A stretch of DNA of 30,658 nucleotides, from assembly GCA_910586455.1 (NCBI GenBank), contig CAJUHX010000021.1, forward strand, positions 1 to 30,658, given 5' to 3'. Positions within the stretch are counted from its first letter, which is position 1. Each line of letters opens with the position of its first letter. The position numbers were made by a program, and so were the translations under genes. Below the pieces are notes generated by a model. That model was given only the letters and a program-made list of their open reading frames with translations, had not been told where the DNA came from and searched no databases. This stretch comes from an uncultured Muribaculaceae bacterium. GTDB taxonomy: Bacteria; Bacteroidota; Bacteroidia; Bacteroidales; Muribaculaceae. Of this stretch, positions 6,280 through 14,354 are shown one piece after another.

Positions 6280-8246
6280 TGGTCGATGCGTTCGAGCATT
6301 TCGGTGTCGTCTTCTACTACTAAGTTTTCAATGATGAATTGCTGGCGCTCCATGGTGTTTTTGCCCATGTAGAATTCGAGCAATTCTTTTACGCCGTCTT
6401 CTTTACGCAGGGTTACGCGGTCGAGGCGCATGTCGGGGCCGATGAACCCGCGGAATTCGTCGGGCGATATTTCGCCGAGTCCTTTGAATCGGGTTATTTC
6501 GGCTTTGTCGCCGAGGCGTTCGATTGCTGCTGTTCGTTCTTCGTCGGTGTAGCAGTAGTATGTTTCGTTGTCGTCGGTTTTGCGTGCTTTGCCTGTGCGT
6601 CGTGCTTTGGTTTTGTTGCGTACGCGGAAGAGAGGTGTCTGGAGTATGTATACGTGGCCTTTTTTTATGAGGTCGGGGAAGAATTGCAGGAAGAAGCTTA
6701 TCATCAGCAGGCGTATGTGCATGCCGTCGACGTCGGCGTCGGTTGCTATGATTACGTTGTTGTATCGCAGACCGTCGATGCCGTCTTCGATGTTGAGGGC
6801 TGCCATCAGGAGGTTGAATTCTTCGTTTTTGTACAGTATTTCCTGTGTGACGCCGTATGTGTTGAGTGGTTTGCCGCGCAGCATGAATACGGCCTGGGTC
6901 TGGACGTCGCGTATTTTAGTGATGGAGCCTCCGGCGGAGTCGCCCTCGGTGATGAATATCGATGACTGCAGTTTTTTTTCGTCGTCGCCTTTGGCGTCGT
7001 TGAGGTGTATGCGGCAGTCGAGTAGTTTGCGGTTGTGCAGGTTCACTTTTTTGGCCATTTCGCGTGCTTTTTTTGCTACGCCGGCCATGGCTTTGCGAGA
7101 GCGTTCGCTGTCCTGTACTTTTTTGAGTATTATGTCGGCTACGTCGAGGTTGCGGTGGAGGTAGTTGTCGAGGTCGTTTTTTACGAAGTCGCCTATGAAT
7201 TTGGCTACTGTGGGGCCGTCGGGGCCTACGTCGCGCGAGCCGAGGCGTGTTTTGGTCTGTGATTCAAATACTGGTTCTTCGACTTTGATGGATACTGCTG
7301 CGATGATGCCGTTGCGGATGTCGGAGTATTCGAAGTTGCGTCCGAACATTTCTTTGATTGTTCTGGATACTGCTTCTTTGAATGCGCTCAGGTGTGTTCC
7401 GCCCTGGGTGGTGTGTTGTCCGTTGACGAACGAGTAGTACTCTTCGCCGTACTGGTTGGCATGGGTTATGGCTATTTCTATGTCGTCGCCTTTGAGGTGT
7501 ATTATTGGGTAGAGTGGTTCGTCGGTAAGGTTTTCTTTCAGCAGGTCCAGCAGACCGTGGCGCGATACGAAGCGTTTGCCGTTGTAGTTTATTACCAGAC
7601 CGGTGTTCAGGAAGGTGTAGTTCTTGAGCATGGCCACGATGAATTCATCGCGGTAGCGGTAGTCGCGGAATATGGTGGGGTCGGGTGTAAAGTTTACTTC
7701 GGTGCCGTTGGGTGCGTCGGTTGCTACGAGGTCTGACTCGTTTATGAGGTTGCCATGGGTGAATTCGGCTGTTTTCTTCTGGCCGTCGCGTATGGCTGAT
7801 ATTACAAAGCGGTCGCTCAGAGCGTTGACGGCTTTGATGCCTACGCCGTTGAGGCCTACCGATTTTTTGAATGCGGCGCTGTCGTATTTGCCGCCGGTGT
7901 TCATTTTCGATGCCACGTCGATGAGTTTGCCCAGTGGAATGCCGCGACCGTAGTCGCGCACGGTCACGTTGCCGTCGGTGATTTCGATGTCGATGCTGCG
8001 GCCGAATCCCATCATGTATTCGTCGATTGCGTTGTCGAGTACTTCTTTGAGCAGTACGTATATGCCGTCGTCGCTGGTTGAGCCGTCGCCGAGTTTGCCT
8101 ATGTACATGCCTGGTCGGCGGCGGATGTGTTCTCTCCAGTCGAGTGTGGTTATATCGTCCTCGGTGTAGTTTACCGCGGGTGTGGGCCGGTTGGGGGCTT
8201 GGTCGAATGATTCGAGGGGCAGGGTGGTATCGTTTATGTCGGACAT
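6276..8246 (-). CDS. parE: DNA topoisomerase IV subunit B (type IIA ATPase subunit)
   Basis: This 656-residue protein is a GyrB/ParE subunit. The GHKL ATPase shows EVLDNAIDE (68-76) and DYGRGIP (98-104). The transducer domain has QTKTRLGS. The TOPRIM domain has EGDSAGGS, RGKPLNT and the metal-binding DADVDG. The length and the compact C-terminus suit ParE, which works with ParC to unlink daughter chromosomes. ParE versus GyrB is judged by length and by the coaD neighbour rather than by a decisive residue, so GyrB is the alternative. It heads the parE-coaD operon behind a TAAATTTG box 22 bp upstream of the ATG. Confidence 0.88.
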   Translation of the reverse strand: MSDINDTTLPLESFDQAPNRPTPAVNYTEDDITTLDWREHIRRRPGMYIGKLGDGSTSDDGIYVLLKEVLDNAIDEYMMGFGRSIDIEITDGNVTVRDYGRGIPLGKLIDVASKMNTGGKYDSAAFKKSVGLNGVGIKAVNALSDRFVISAIRDGQKKTAEFTHGNLINESDLVATDAPNGTEVNFTPDPTIFRDYRYRDEFIVAMLKNYTFLNTGLVINYNGKRFVSRHGLLDLLKENLTDEPLYPIIHLKGDDIEIAITHANQYGEEYYSFVNGQHTTQGGTHLSAFKEAVSRTIKEMFGRNFEYSDIRNGIIAAVSIKVEEPVFESQTKTRLGSRDVGPDGPTVAKFIGDFVKNDLDNYLHRNLDVADIILKKVQDSERSRKAMAGVAKKAREMAKKVNLHNRKLLDCRIHLNDAKGDDEKKLQSSIFITEGDSAGGSITKIRDVQTQAVFMLRGKPLNTYGVTQEILYKNEEFNLLMAALNIEDGIDGLRYNNVIIATDADVDGMHIRLLMISFFLQFFPDLIKKGHVYILQTPLFRVRNKTKARRTGKARKTDDNETYYCYTDEERTAAIERLGDKAEITRFKGLGEISPDEFRGFIGPDMRLDRVTLRKEDGVKELLEFYMGKNTMERQQFIIENLVVEDDTEMLERIDQ

Positions 8247-8267
8247 GGCGTTGTAATGAATTCACTA

Positions 8268-8275
8268 CAAATTTA
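8268..8275 (-). promoter_or_regulatory. -7 promoter box of parE-coaD
   Basis: TAAATTTG on the minus strand matches the Bacteroides -7 consensus and lies 21 bp from the parE ATG at 8246. The -33 element is weak. It is divergent from the glycosyltransferase promoter 56 bp away. Confidence 0.5.
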
Positions 8276-8330
8276 GTGATTTTTTCTCAAATAGCTGCAA
8301 GAGCGTGTGTGTATACTCGCGAAAAATTAT

Positions 8331-8338
8331 TAAATTTG
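8331..8338 (+). promoter_or_regulatory. -7 promoter box of the glycosyltransferase operon
   Basis: TAAATTTG ends 5 nt before the ATG at 8344. With initiation normally a few bases past this box, the mRNA would be leaderless or nearly so. No clear -33 TTTG is present. Confidence 0.5.
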
Positions 8339-8343
8339 TAACT

Positions 8344-9273
8344 ATGAATCAAGTCCGGGCTCAGATCAGTATTGTCATTCCGGTGTTTAACCGTGCCGGA
8401 GTGGTGGGGCGTACGCTTGCCTCGGTGGTGTCGCAGAGTGTGAGGCCGCTGCGGGTGGTGCTGGTCGACAATGGTTCTACCGACGGCAGCGGAGATGTGC
8501 TTAGGCGGTGGGCCTGTGAGCATTGTTCGCCGGATTTGGATGTGCTGGTGCTTGATGAGCCGCGGCCCGGTGCCGCCTGTGCCCGCAATTGTGGTCTGAG
8601 GGCTGTCGACACACCCTGGACTATGTTTTTCGACTCCGACGACGAGATGCTGCCCGGCCATGTGGCGCGTGTGCTGGAGGCCGTATCGGCCAATCCTGAA
8701 GTTGACCTTTTCGGCTGGGATGTGAAGGCTTTCGGAGCCGACGGTCGTTCGCGCATTTTGCCTTTCGAGCCTCACGGGCTGGCCTGGCACTCGCTTATGC
8801 ACGGGTCGCTTTCGACTCTGCGCTATTGTGCCCGAACCGAGCTTTTCCGCAGTGCCGGCGGCTGGTGCGAGCGGCTCGGCACCTGGGATGATATCGAGCT
8901 TGGTTGTCGCTTGCTTTGCCTGCGTCCGCATGTGATGAAGCTGCAGGGCGACACCGGGGTGGTGGTGCATTACAGCGCCGAGTCGGTAAGCGGGCCGAGT
9001 TATGCGGCCTCGATGGAGAAAGCGCTGATGGCTCTACGCGAGATAGAAAAGAGCTATGCCGCTCTGGGTCCGCTGAGTCATGTGCGGCTCAAGCAGGTGA
9101 TTCTGGCTGCCGACTGTGTGCGCGACGGGCGCCAGGATGCCGCCGGACTGCTTGCCGATGCGCTGGCGGTCGAGCGTAGCTTTGTTAACCGTCTGGTGTA
9201 CCGTGCGGCATATTGTTTCCGTATTGCCGGAGGCCGTGGAGCCGCCCGATTATTCAAACCCCTGCTGCGATGA
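8344..9273 (+). CDS. Family 2 glycosyltransferase
   Basis: This 309-residue GT-A enzyme opens with SIVIPVFNRAGVVGRTL, followed by LVDNGSTDGSG, AARNCGL-like ACARNCGL and the metal-binding FFDSDDEM, the classic GT2 order. It transfers a sugar from a nucleotide sugar to a growing surface glycan, probably on the cytoplasmic face; donor and acceptor cannot be read. I start it at the ATG at 8344 because an upstream in-frame ATG (8305) would place its N-terminus inside the promoter box. It is the first of three genes, each overlapping the next by 4 nt (ATGA), so the three products probably act in one pathway. Confidence 0.9.
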   Translation: MNQVRAQISIVIPVFNRAGVVGRTLASVVSQSVRPLRVVLVDNGSTDGSGDVLRRWACEHCSPDLDVLVLDEPRPGAACARNCGLRAVDTPWTMFFDSDDEMLPGHVARVLEAVSANPEVDLFGWDVKAFGADGRSRILPFEPHGLAWHSLMHGSLSTLRYCARTELFRSAGGWCERLGTWDDIELGCRLLCLRPHVMKLQGDTGVVVHYSAESVSGPSYAASMEKALMALREIEKSYAALGPLSHVRLKQVILAADCVRDGRQDAAGLLADALAVERSFVNRLVYRAAYCFRIAGGRGAARLFKPLLR

Positions 9274-10079
9274 ACCGGTTGAAACTACAGATACTTATAT
9301 GCACCTACGGCGCCGACGGCCTGAGCCGTGTGGCGCAAATGAACTTGCCACGGCTCGACGGTATAGGCTACATAGTGTCGTGTCAGGACCCAGACGGAGC
9401 CATTGCCGATTCGGTCGGTCTACTGCCTCCGCGGCCCGATGTGGAGCTGTACATACATGCCGACCGTGGTCTGGGGCTGAACCGCCGCCATGCCATGGAA
9501 CATGCCACAGCCGAGTTTGTGCTTGTGGCCGACGATGATTTGAGCTACGATGCCGATGCCCTTGCCGAGGCTCTGCGTATAATGGAGGCGCACGACGATG
9601 TCGACATTTTTGCCTTCCGCTACAGCGGGGCCGACAACAAGCTGTATCCGCCCGCCGAACACAATCTGGCCACGCCCTTCAAAGGCTATAATCTTACATC
9701 GTTCGAACTGGCCTACCGCCTGAGTGCCGTGCGTGCCGCAGGGGTGACTTTCAGTCCGCTGCTTGGGGTTGGTGCTCCGTATCTCAGCGCGGGCGAGGAG
9801 AACATATTTACCGAACGTTGCCTTCAGCGCGGGCTCAGGGGGCGCTTCTTTCCGCTTACCATAGTGGAGCATCCCGGCCCCACCACCGGCTACCGTCTGG
9901 CTTCCAAGCCGGGTACGATACGCAGCACCGCGGCCTTTATATATGTGAAATATGGCTTTGCCGAGGGGCTGTTGCGCTGCCTGCTGCTGGCCGGGCGTAC
10001 ACCGCAGCCTTACCACAAGGCATTGCTGTATGCGCTCCGGGGCATGGCATACGCCATTAAACACCGCAAAGAATTATGA
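9270..10079 (+). CDS. GT-A (family 2-like) glycosyltransferase
   Basis: The start is the ATG at 9270, which overlaps the previous stop (ATGA); an in-frame ATG at 9213 lies deep in the upstream gene. The 269-residue product begins LQILICTYGADGLSRV and has the acceptor-type region RGLGLNRRHAMEHA and a metal-binding VADDDLSYD, a GT-A pattern that differs from typical GT2 by lacking the SIVIPxYN opening. Glutamates in GEENIFTERC may be part of the active site. No membrane segment is evident. It is probably a sugar transferase for the same glycan as its neighbours, with specificity unknown. Confidence 0.8.
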   Translation: MNRLKLQILICTYGADGLSRVAQMNLPRLDGIGYIVSCQDPDGAIADSVGLLPPRPDVELYIHADRGLGLNRRHAMEHATAEFVLVADDDLSYDADALAEALRIMEAHDDVDIFAFRYSGADNKLYPPAEHNLATPFKGYNLTSFELAYRLSAVRAAGVTFSPLLGVGAPYLSAGEENIFTERCLQRGLRGRFFPLTIVEHPGPTTGYRLASKPGTIRSTAAFIYVKYGFAEGLLRCLLLAGRTPQPYHKALLYALRGMAYAIKHRKEL

Positions 10080-11194
10080 AAGTACTGTTGATAGGCGATT
10101 TCAGCAATTATCACCGCGCACTGGGCGATGGCCTGCTGCAACTGGGCCATGATGTCACGGTGGCATCGTCGGGTACTCAGTGGCTCAATACCGAGCGCGA
10201 TGTCGACCTGCGTCGCAGGCCCGGCAAACTTGGCGGAGCGCTGCTGTATGCACGCCTGAACAGCACCTTGCTGCCGCGGCTAAGCGGCTATGACGTGGTG
10301 CAGGTTTGTTCACCGCTGTTTGTAGAACTGAAGCCGGGGCGGGTAAGCCGGGTGTTCGACAAGCTTAAACAGCGCAACGGTAAAATATACCTTACAGCGC
10401 TGTCGACCGACAGTCATCTGGTGGAGCGCCTCAGCGGGCCGAATACGCCTCTGCGCTATAGCGAGTGGCAGGTCGACAGCTGTCCGACTCCTTTTGCCCT
10501 CTCGGATGTGAATATGCGCCGGGAATGGCTCGCGCCGGAGATGGTGGAGCACGACCGACATATTTACGCAAATGTCGACGGCGCTGTTACGGCGTTATAT
10601 GAATACCATAAGATAATAGAGGATGCGATTCCGGCCGAACGGCTTGCTTATGCCGGCATCCCAATCGACCTGCGCAAGGTGAAGCCGTCGGCCATGCCTC
10701 CGTCGGGGGCCGGCAATCCGGTGCGCATAATGGTGGCGTATCCGCGGGCCCGAATGATAGAAAAGGGGGCCGACCGTCTGGTGGCTGTGGCGCGCGAACT
10801 CGAGCGGCGCTATCCGGGCCGTATTGTGGTCGACGAGGTCACTCAGTTGCCATATAACCTCTTTGTGGAGCGTATAAAGCAGAGCCATATAATTGTTGAC
10901 CAACTTTACAGCTATACGCCCGGTACTACAGCACTGCTGGCAATGGCCATGGGACGTGTGACCGTGAGCGGCGGCGAGGAGGAATATTATCAATTCATAG
11001 GCGAAGGCAGTCTGCGCCCCATTGTGAATACCGACCCGGCTGACCTCGACGAAACTATGCGGCGCCTCGAGGCGGTGGCTGCCGACCGCGACAGGCTGAT
11101 GGCTATGGCAACCGAGGGGCCGGAGTTTGTGCGCCGTCATAACGATGCTGTAGAGGTGGCAAAGCGATTCGAACGTTTCTGGGAGAAATCGTAG
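10076..11194 (+). CDS. GT-B-type glycosyltransferase
   Basis: This 372-residue protein begins MKVLLIGDFSNYHRAL, a Rossmann opening of GT-B enzymes. Its second half has YPRARMIEKGADRLV and YTPGTTALLAMAMGRV...GGEEEYY, which resembles the nucleotide-sugar-binding C-terminal domain of GT4-like enzymes (the E-x7-E region is loose). The start overlaps the preceding stop (ATGA at 10076). It completes the three-gene operon. Donor and acceptor are unknown, and assignment to a named GT family is tentative. Confidence 0.7.
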   Translation: MKVLLIGDFSNYHRALGDGLLQLGHDVTVASSGTQWLNTERDVDLRRRPGKLGGALLYARLNSTLLPRLSGYDVVQVCSPLFVELKPGRVSRVFDKLKQRNGKIYLTALSTDSHLVERLSGPNTPLRYSEWQVDSCPTPFALSDVNMRREWLAPEMVEHDRHIYANVDGAVTALYEYHKIIEDAIPAERLAYAGIPIDLRKVKPSAMPPSGAGNPVRIMVAYPRARMIEKGADRLVAVARELERRYPGRIVVDEVTQLPYNLFVERIKQSHIIVDQLYSYTPGTTALLAMAMGRVTVSGGEEEYYQFIGEGSLRPIVNTDPADLDETMRRLEAVAADRDRLMAMATEGPEFVRRHNDAVEVAKRFERFWEKS

Positions 11195-11256
11195 TTGCGA
11201 TGGCGGACGCCGTCGTTCGCCTGTATGCCACCGGTTGTGTGGCCGCGAGTGCGTAC

Positions 11257-11276
11257 GCCCGTCGAGGACGACGGGC
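11257..11276. terminator. Hairpin between convergent genes
   Basis: Perfect 8-bp arms GCCCGTCG / CGACGGGC flank an AGGA loop in the 94-bp gap between the glycosyltransferase stop (11194) and the UDG-family stop (11289). No T-run follows on either strand, so termination would need help or be weak. Confidence 0.35.
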
Positions 11277-11288
11277 GGGTACTAAGTA

Positions 11289-11858
11289 CTAAATCAGTCC
11301 GATATGCCGGAACATTTCGGCATAGTATGCGGCTTTTTTCTCCAGTGCCAGCGGATAAGCCCGGCTGGTAGACGGCATGCGCCAAATTTCGAGCGAGCCG
11401 TCGGCGGTGGTCACCATTTCGCCCATGCGCGGCAGCGGAGTGCCGGTAAGGTCGGCCACGACTCCGGCGGCTTTCTCGCCTGTGGTGACTACCGTGTGGC
11501 ATAGTGGCATCTGCGACAGCAGGTCGGACAGAGGCACCGGCTCTACTATGTCGAGAAACTTATCAGAGGCGTTGTCTTTCAGGCGTCGCACTTTGCGTGC
11601 GGTATCGTTGAGTGCGATGCCTTTTTCGGCAAGTAGCCGTTTGATGTCGTCGAGGCGGAAGCAGCGCGCCTGCCGGTCGTATAGCGCGTCGCGTTCGCCA
11701 AGAAAAATCAGCCCCATCATGGGCCAGAAATCGTTGGTCCGGTTGGGGTAATAAAAATTCATGGCCCATCGTTTGGGCTGGGGCGGGAAGGTACCCATTA
11801 TGAGTACCTTCGCACCCTCAGGCATAAACGGGGGCCACGGATGTGATTCGAGTTCCAT
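11289..11858 (-). CDS. Uracil-DNA glycosylase superfamily protein (Mug/TDG-like)
   Basis: This 189-residue protein has the UDG-superfamily layout: LIMGTFPP (motif 1 region), FYYPNRTNDFWPMMG typical of the Mug/TDG-like branch, and MPSTSRAY, corresponding to the motif 2 loop (PS-S in Mug). Such enzymes remove uracil or mismatched bases. The usual catalytic residue cannot be assigned with confidence here, so substrate and activity are open. It is the last gene of the greA-HIT-lipoprotein series, starting 3 nt after the lipoprotein stop. Confidence 0.78.
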   Translation of the reverse strand: MELESHPWPPFMPEGAKVLIMGTFPPQPKRWAMNFYYPNRTNDFWPMMGLIFLGERDALYDRQARCFRLDDIKRLLAEKGIALNDTARKVRRLKDNASDKFLDIVEPVPLSDLLSQMPLCHTVVTTGEKAAGVVADLTGTPLPRMGEMVTTADGSLEIWRMPSTSRAYPLALEKKAAYYAEMFRHIGLI

Positions 11859-11861
11859 TTA

Positions 11862-12965
11862 TCAGAAATATCGTGCCATGTCGCTTTCGAGTGTCTGCCA
11901 GTCGGCTACACGTTCGGCCAGATTGCCTTCGGCATCGAATATGTATGTCATGGGCAGTGCGTCTACGTTGTAGCTTATCAGCGGGTTGCCCTGCTTGATG
12001 GCGGCGCTCCACACGCTTGTCCAGGGCAGGTTCTGGGCCAGGCGATGCCACTCGGGTTCGGTGGCGTCGACGCTAACCTGATAAATTTTCAGCCCGCGGT
12101 CCTTGTATTTGTCGTAAACCGTGCGCAGCACCATGGTGTAGGCCGGAGCTTGCTCGGCCGAGTATGCGGCAAAGCTGAGTATGACCGGATGTCCGCTGCC
12201 TACGAAGTCGGAGAGTTTGTGTTCCTTGCCGTTTATGTCAACCGACTCGATGTCGGCAGGCAGATTGGTTACGGTTGCGGTAATCTCACGTTCGTATGCC
12301 GCGGGGTTACGGCGCTTCATTTCCTGAGCCACACGCATTTCAAGGAACTTGGTGCGGGGGTCGTCGGGACGCTGCTGCTGAAACTTGGTGGCTACGGCGC
12401 GCAGGATATTGTAGTCGAGTTTGCGGCTGTTGACGTCAAACAGCGCTTTGCCGTCGAAATTACGGCTGATCAGATAGTATGCCGTCATCACCTCGGGGTC
12501 GGCTATGATAAGCTCATAGAGCTGAATCTTGAGGGTGGAGTCGGCCAGAGCCTTGTCGAGGCCTTTGGCGTTGATGGAGGCATATATTAAAGAGTCGGCA
12601 CCGGCGATTTTAAGGGCGGCGGTCGAGCCCTTCATGGAGTATCGGCCTCCGAAATCGTCAGCGTTGGTGCTGATTGAAATATGGTCGAGCGAGTCGACGG
12701 GGAAGTATAGCTTGCGACCGTCAAGACTCAGACGGTAGAGGTCGGGGTATGCCGCCGCCGAGTCGGCAGTAAAGGCAAACTTGCCGTCGTTGTCCACACC
12801 AATCGAGTCGAGAACAATCCACGAGCCGCTTACATTCTGTTCGATAGCCAGTTTGCGGCCTTGGGCACCTTCGACAGAGCCATCGACCTTCCAGCCATCT
12901 TTTCCGGCACATGCGCTCAGGGCTGCGATGCCGCCCATAAGCAGAAGTTTTACGTACGCTTTCAT
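11862..12965 (-). CDS. TlpA-like lipoprotein with DUF4369-type N-terminus and no active-site cysteines
   Basis: The N-terminus is a lipoprotein signal peptide with lipobox LSAC (C19). Residues ~25-120 resemble the DUF4369 beta domain that precedes thioredoxin folds in Bacteroidota. Residues ~240-367 form a TlpA/thioredoxin-like domain: PVILSFAAYSAEQAP occupies the place of the usual WASWCGPC stretch, and LPMTYIFD keeps the cis-proline loop. Both redox cysteines are replaced (by S269 and Q272), so it cannot act as a normal thiol-disulfide enzyme. It would sit in the periplasm or on the outer membrane. It lies 12 nt after the HIT gene and 3 nt before the UDG-family gene. Confidence 0.82.
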   Translation of the reverse strand: MKAYVKLLLMGGIAALSACAGKDGWKVDGSVEGAQGRKLAIEQNVSGSWIVLDSIGVDNDGKFAFTADSAAAYPDLYRLSLDGRKLYFPVDSLDHISISTNADDFGGRYSMKGSTAALKIAGADSLIYASINAKGLDKALADSTLKIQLYELIIADPEVMTAYYLISRNFDGKALFDVNSRKLDYNILRAVATKFQQQRPDDPRTKFLEMRVAQEMKRRNPAAYEREITATVTNLPADIESVDINGKEHKLSDFVGSGHPVILSFAAYSAEQAPAYTMVLRTVYDKYKDRGLKIYQVSVDATEPEWHRLAQNLPWTSVWSAAIKQGNPLISYNVDALPMTYIFDAEGNLAERVADWQTLESDMARYF

Positions 12966-12977
12966 TGTGAGGCCCTG

Positions 12978-13370
12978 TTATTCGAATTCAGCCGCGATGC
13001 TGTCGGCGATGCTCTGCATCTGCTCGGCGGGCAGGGGTGTTTTTTTACTGAACTGGAGGTCGCCCTCGGAGTTGATGGGAGCCAGATGCACATGGGTGTG
13101 AGGCACTTCCATGCCCATCACGGCCACGGCTATGCGCTTGCATGGTATGGCCTTTTTCATGGCCTTGGCCACGCGGCGGGCAAAGAGCATCAGCTCGGTA
13201 TAGTCCTGCTCATCGAGGTCGAATATGTAGTCTACTTCCTTGCGGGGAATAACCAATACGTGGCCCGGAGTCACGGGGTTGATGTCGAGGAAAGCATAGT
13301 GCTTTTCGTCGGCTGCCACACGGTACGAAGGAATTTCGCCGGCGGCAATTTTGGAGAATATGGTTGCCAT
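12978..13370 (-). CDS. HIT family hydrolase
   Basis: This 130-residue protein has the histidine triad HTHVHL (H91, H93, H95) and the upstream PVTPGHVLVIPRKEV of Hint/HINT-type HIT proteins. These cleave nucleoside phosphoramidates or adenylates with the middle histidine region as nucleophile. The length is normal for a bacterial HIT protein. It starts 15 nt after greA, a pairing I regard as common in Bacteroidota, and is read from the greA promoter. Confidence 0.93.
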   Translation of the reverse strand: MATIFSKIAAGEIPSYRVAADEKHYAFLDINPVTPGHVLVIPRKEVDYIFDLDEQDYTELMLFARRVAKAMKKAIPCKRIAVAVMGMEVPHTHVHLAPINSEGDLQFSKKTPLPAEQMQSIADSIAAEFE

Positions 13371-13385
13371 TTGGAGAGCGGTTTA

Positions 13386-13856
13386 TCAGAATGAAATTTC
13401 CACGATTTCAAATTTCATCAGGCCGGAGGGCACACGTATTTCCACCACTTCGCCCAGCTTGTGGCCCAGCAGCCCCTGGGCTATGGGAGTCGACGAAGCG
13501 ATTTTCTTTTCCTTGAGGTTGGCCTCGGAGTCGGCCACGATTGTGTACTCCATAGTCATGCCGTTGGCCACGTTTTTGATTTTTACACGGTTGAGAATCT
13601 GAATCTCGTCGGTGTTGAGTTTTGAGTCGTCAATGATGCGTGCATTGGCCACGAGGTCCTTGAGCTGCGATATTTTCATTTCGAGCATGCCCTGTGCCTC
13701 CTTGGCGGCATCGTATTCGGCATTTTCCGAGAGGTCGCCTTTGTCGCGGGCCTCGGCGATAGCGCGTGAAATTTCGGGGCGTTTTACAGATTCGAGATAG
13801 GCAATTTCGTCCATCTTTTTCTTGTAGCCCTCTTTGGTCATATAAGTGATAGCCAT
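13386..13856 (-). CDS. greA: Transcription elongation factor GreA
   Basis: GreA rescues stalled RNA polymerase by stimulating cleavage of the nascent RNA. The start is the ATG at 13856 (MAITYMTKEGYKKKM), giving 156 residues, the normal length; an in-frame ATG 51 nt upstream would add a non-conserved extension. The N-terminal coiled coil has RPEISRAIAEARDKGDLSENAEYDAA (split here as the DLSENAEY tip with its acidic residues), and the C-terminal FKBP-like domain carries SPIAQGLLGHK-like STPIAQGLLG. It leads the greA-HIT-lipoprotein-UDG operon. Confidence 0.96.
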   Translation of the reverse strand: MAITYMTKEGYKKKMDEIAYLESVKRPEISRAIAEARDKGDLSENAEYDAAKEAQGMLEMKISQLKDLVANARIIDDSKLNTDEIQILNRVKIKNVANGMTMEYTIVADSEANLKEKKIASSTPIAQGLLGHKLGEVVEIRVPSGLMKFEIVEISF

Positions 13857-13937
13857 GATGATTCTGTGTTTTTTTGAGAGATTAAAAAAAATAAGCGACT
13901 CGGCCATGTCTGGCTGAGCCCCTCAGAAATTCTGACG

Positions 13938-13945
13938 CAAAGTTA
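13938..13945 (-). promoter_or_regulatory. -7 promoter box of the greA operon
   Basis: TAACTTTG on the minus strand fits the Bacteroides consensus. It gives a leader of about 75 nt before the greA ATG at 13856. That leader includes the short palindrome TCAGAA-T-TTCTGA (about 13923-13935), of unknown meaning. No clear -33 element is seen. Confidence 0.5.
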
Positions 13946-14030
13946 GCCTAAAAAAGTGAGAGCGCGACGAAAATGGTGTTAATGTTTATTAAATGCAGCA
14001 GCCGCTCAAAGTTAAGCCGCGGAAACTGAT

Positions 14031-14038
14031 TATTTTTG
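14031..14038 (+). promoter_or_regulatory. -7 promoter box of the DUF4491-GT25 pair
   Basis: TATTTTTG fits TAnnTTTG and ends only 4 nt before the ATG at 14043, again implying a leaderless or nearly leaderless transcript. No good -33 TTTG is present. Confidence 0.45.
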
Positions 14039-14042
14039 CAAT

Positions 14043-14354
14043 ATGATTACAGAATTTCTGACAGCCCACGGGCTTATGGGCCTTGCTATCGGCCTGAGTA
14101 CTTTTTTAATAATAGGTATTTTTCATCCTATAGTAATAAAATGTGAGTATTATTTCGGCGTGAAATGCTGGTGGTGGTTTCTGCTGCTCGGAATCGCTTC
14201 GTGCGTCGCCTCGGTGTGTGTGGCCGATGTGGCGGTATCGACTCTGCTTGGCGTTGTAGCCTTCTCGTCGTTCTGGACTATAAAGGAAATATTCGAGCAG
14301 CGCGACCGTGTGCGTAAAGGCTGGTTCCCGGCTAATCCCAAGCGAAAATACTGA
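14043..14354 (+). CDS. DUF4491 family membrane protein
   Basis: This 103-residue integral membrane protein matches what I know of DUF4491: GIFHPIVIKCEYYFG, a WWWF stretch, and the C-terminal WTIKEIFEQRDRV followed by GWFPANPKR. There are about three hydrophobic helices (roughly 10-32, 40-58, 62-80), with the conserved tail on the cytoplasmic side by the positive-inside rule. The function of the family is unknown. It overlaps the next gene by 1 nt (TGATG), so the two are coupled, which suggests but does not prove a link to glycan synthesis. Confidence 0.9.
   Translation: MITEFLTAHGLMGLAIGLSTFLIIGIFHPIVIKCEYYFGVKCWWWFLLLGIASCVASVCVADVAVSTLLGVVAFSSFWTIKEIFEQRDRVRKGWFPANPKRKY

Noticed and set aside
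6339..7437. Long plus-strand ORFs opposite parE
   Set aside because: They follow from the codon bias of parE; the translations are compositionally odd (rich in V, F, Y, E or S, R) with no family motif, while the minus strand encodes all ParE motifs.
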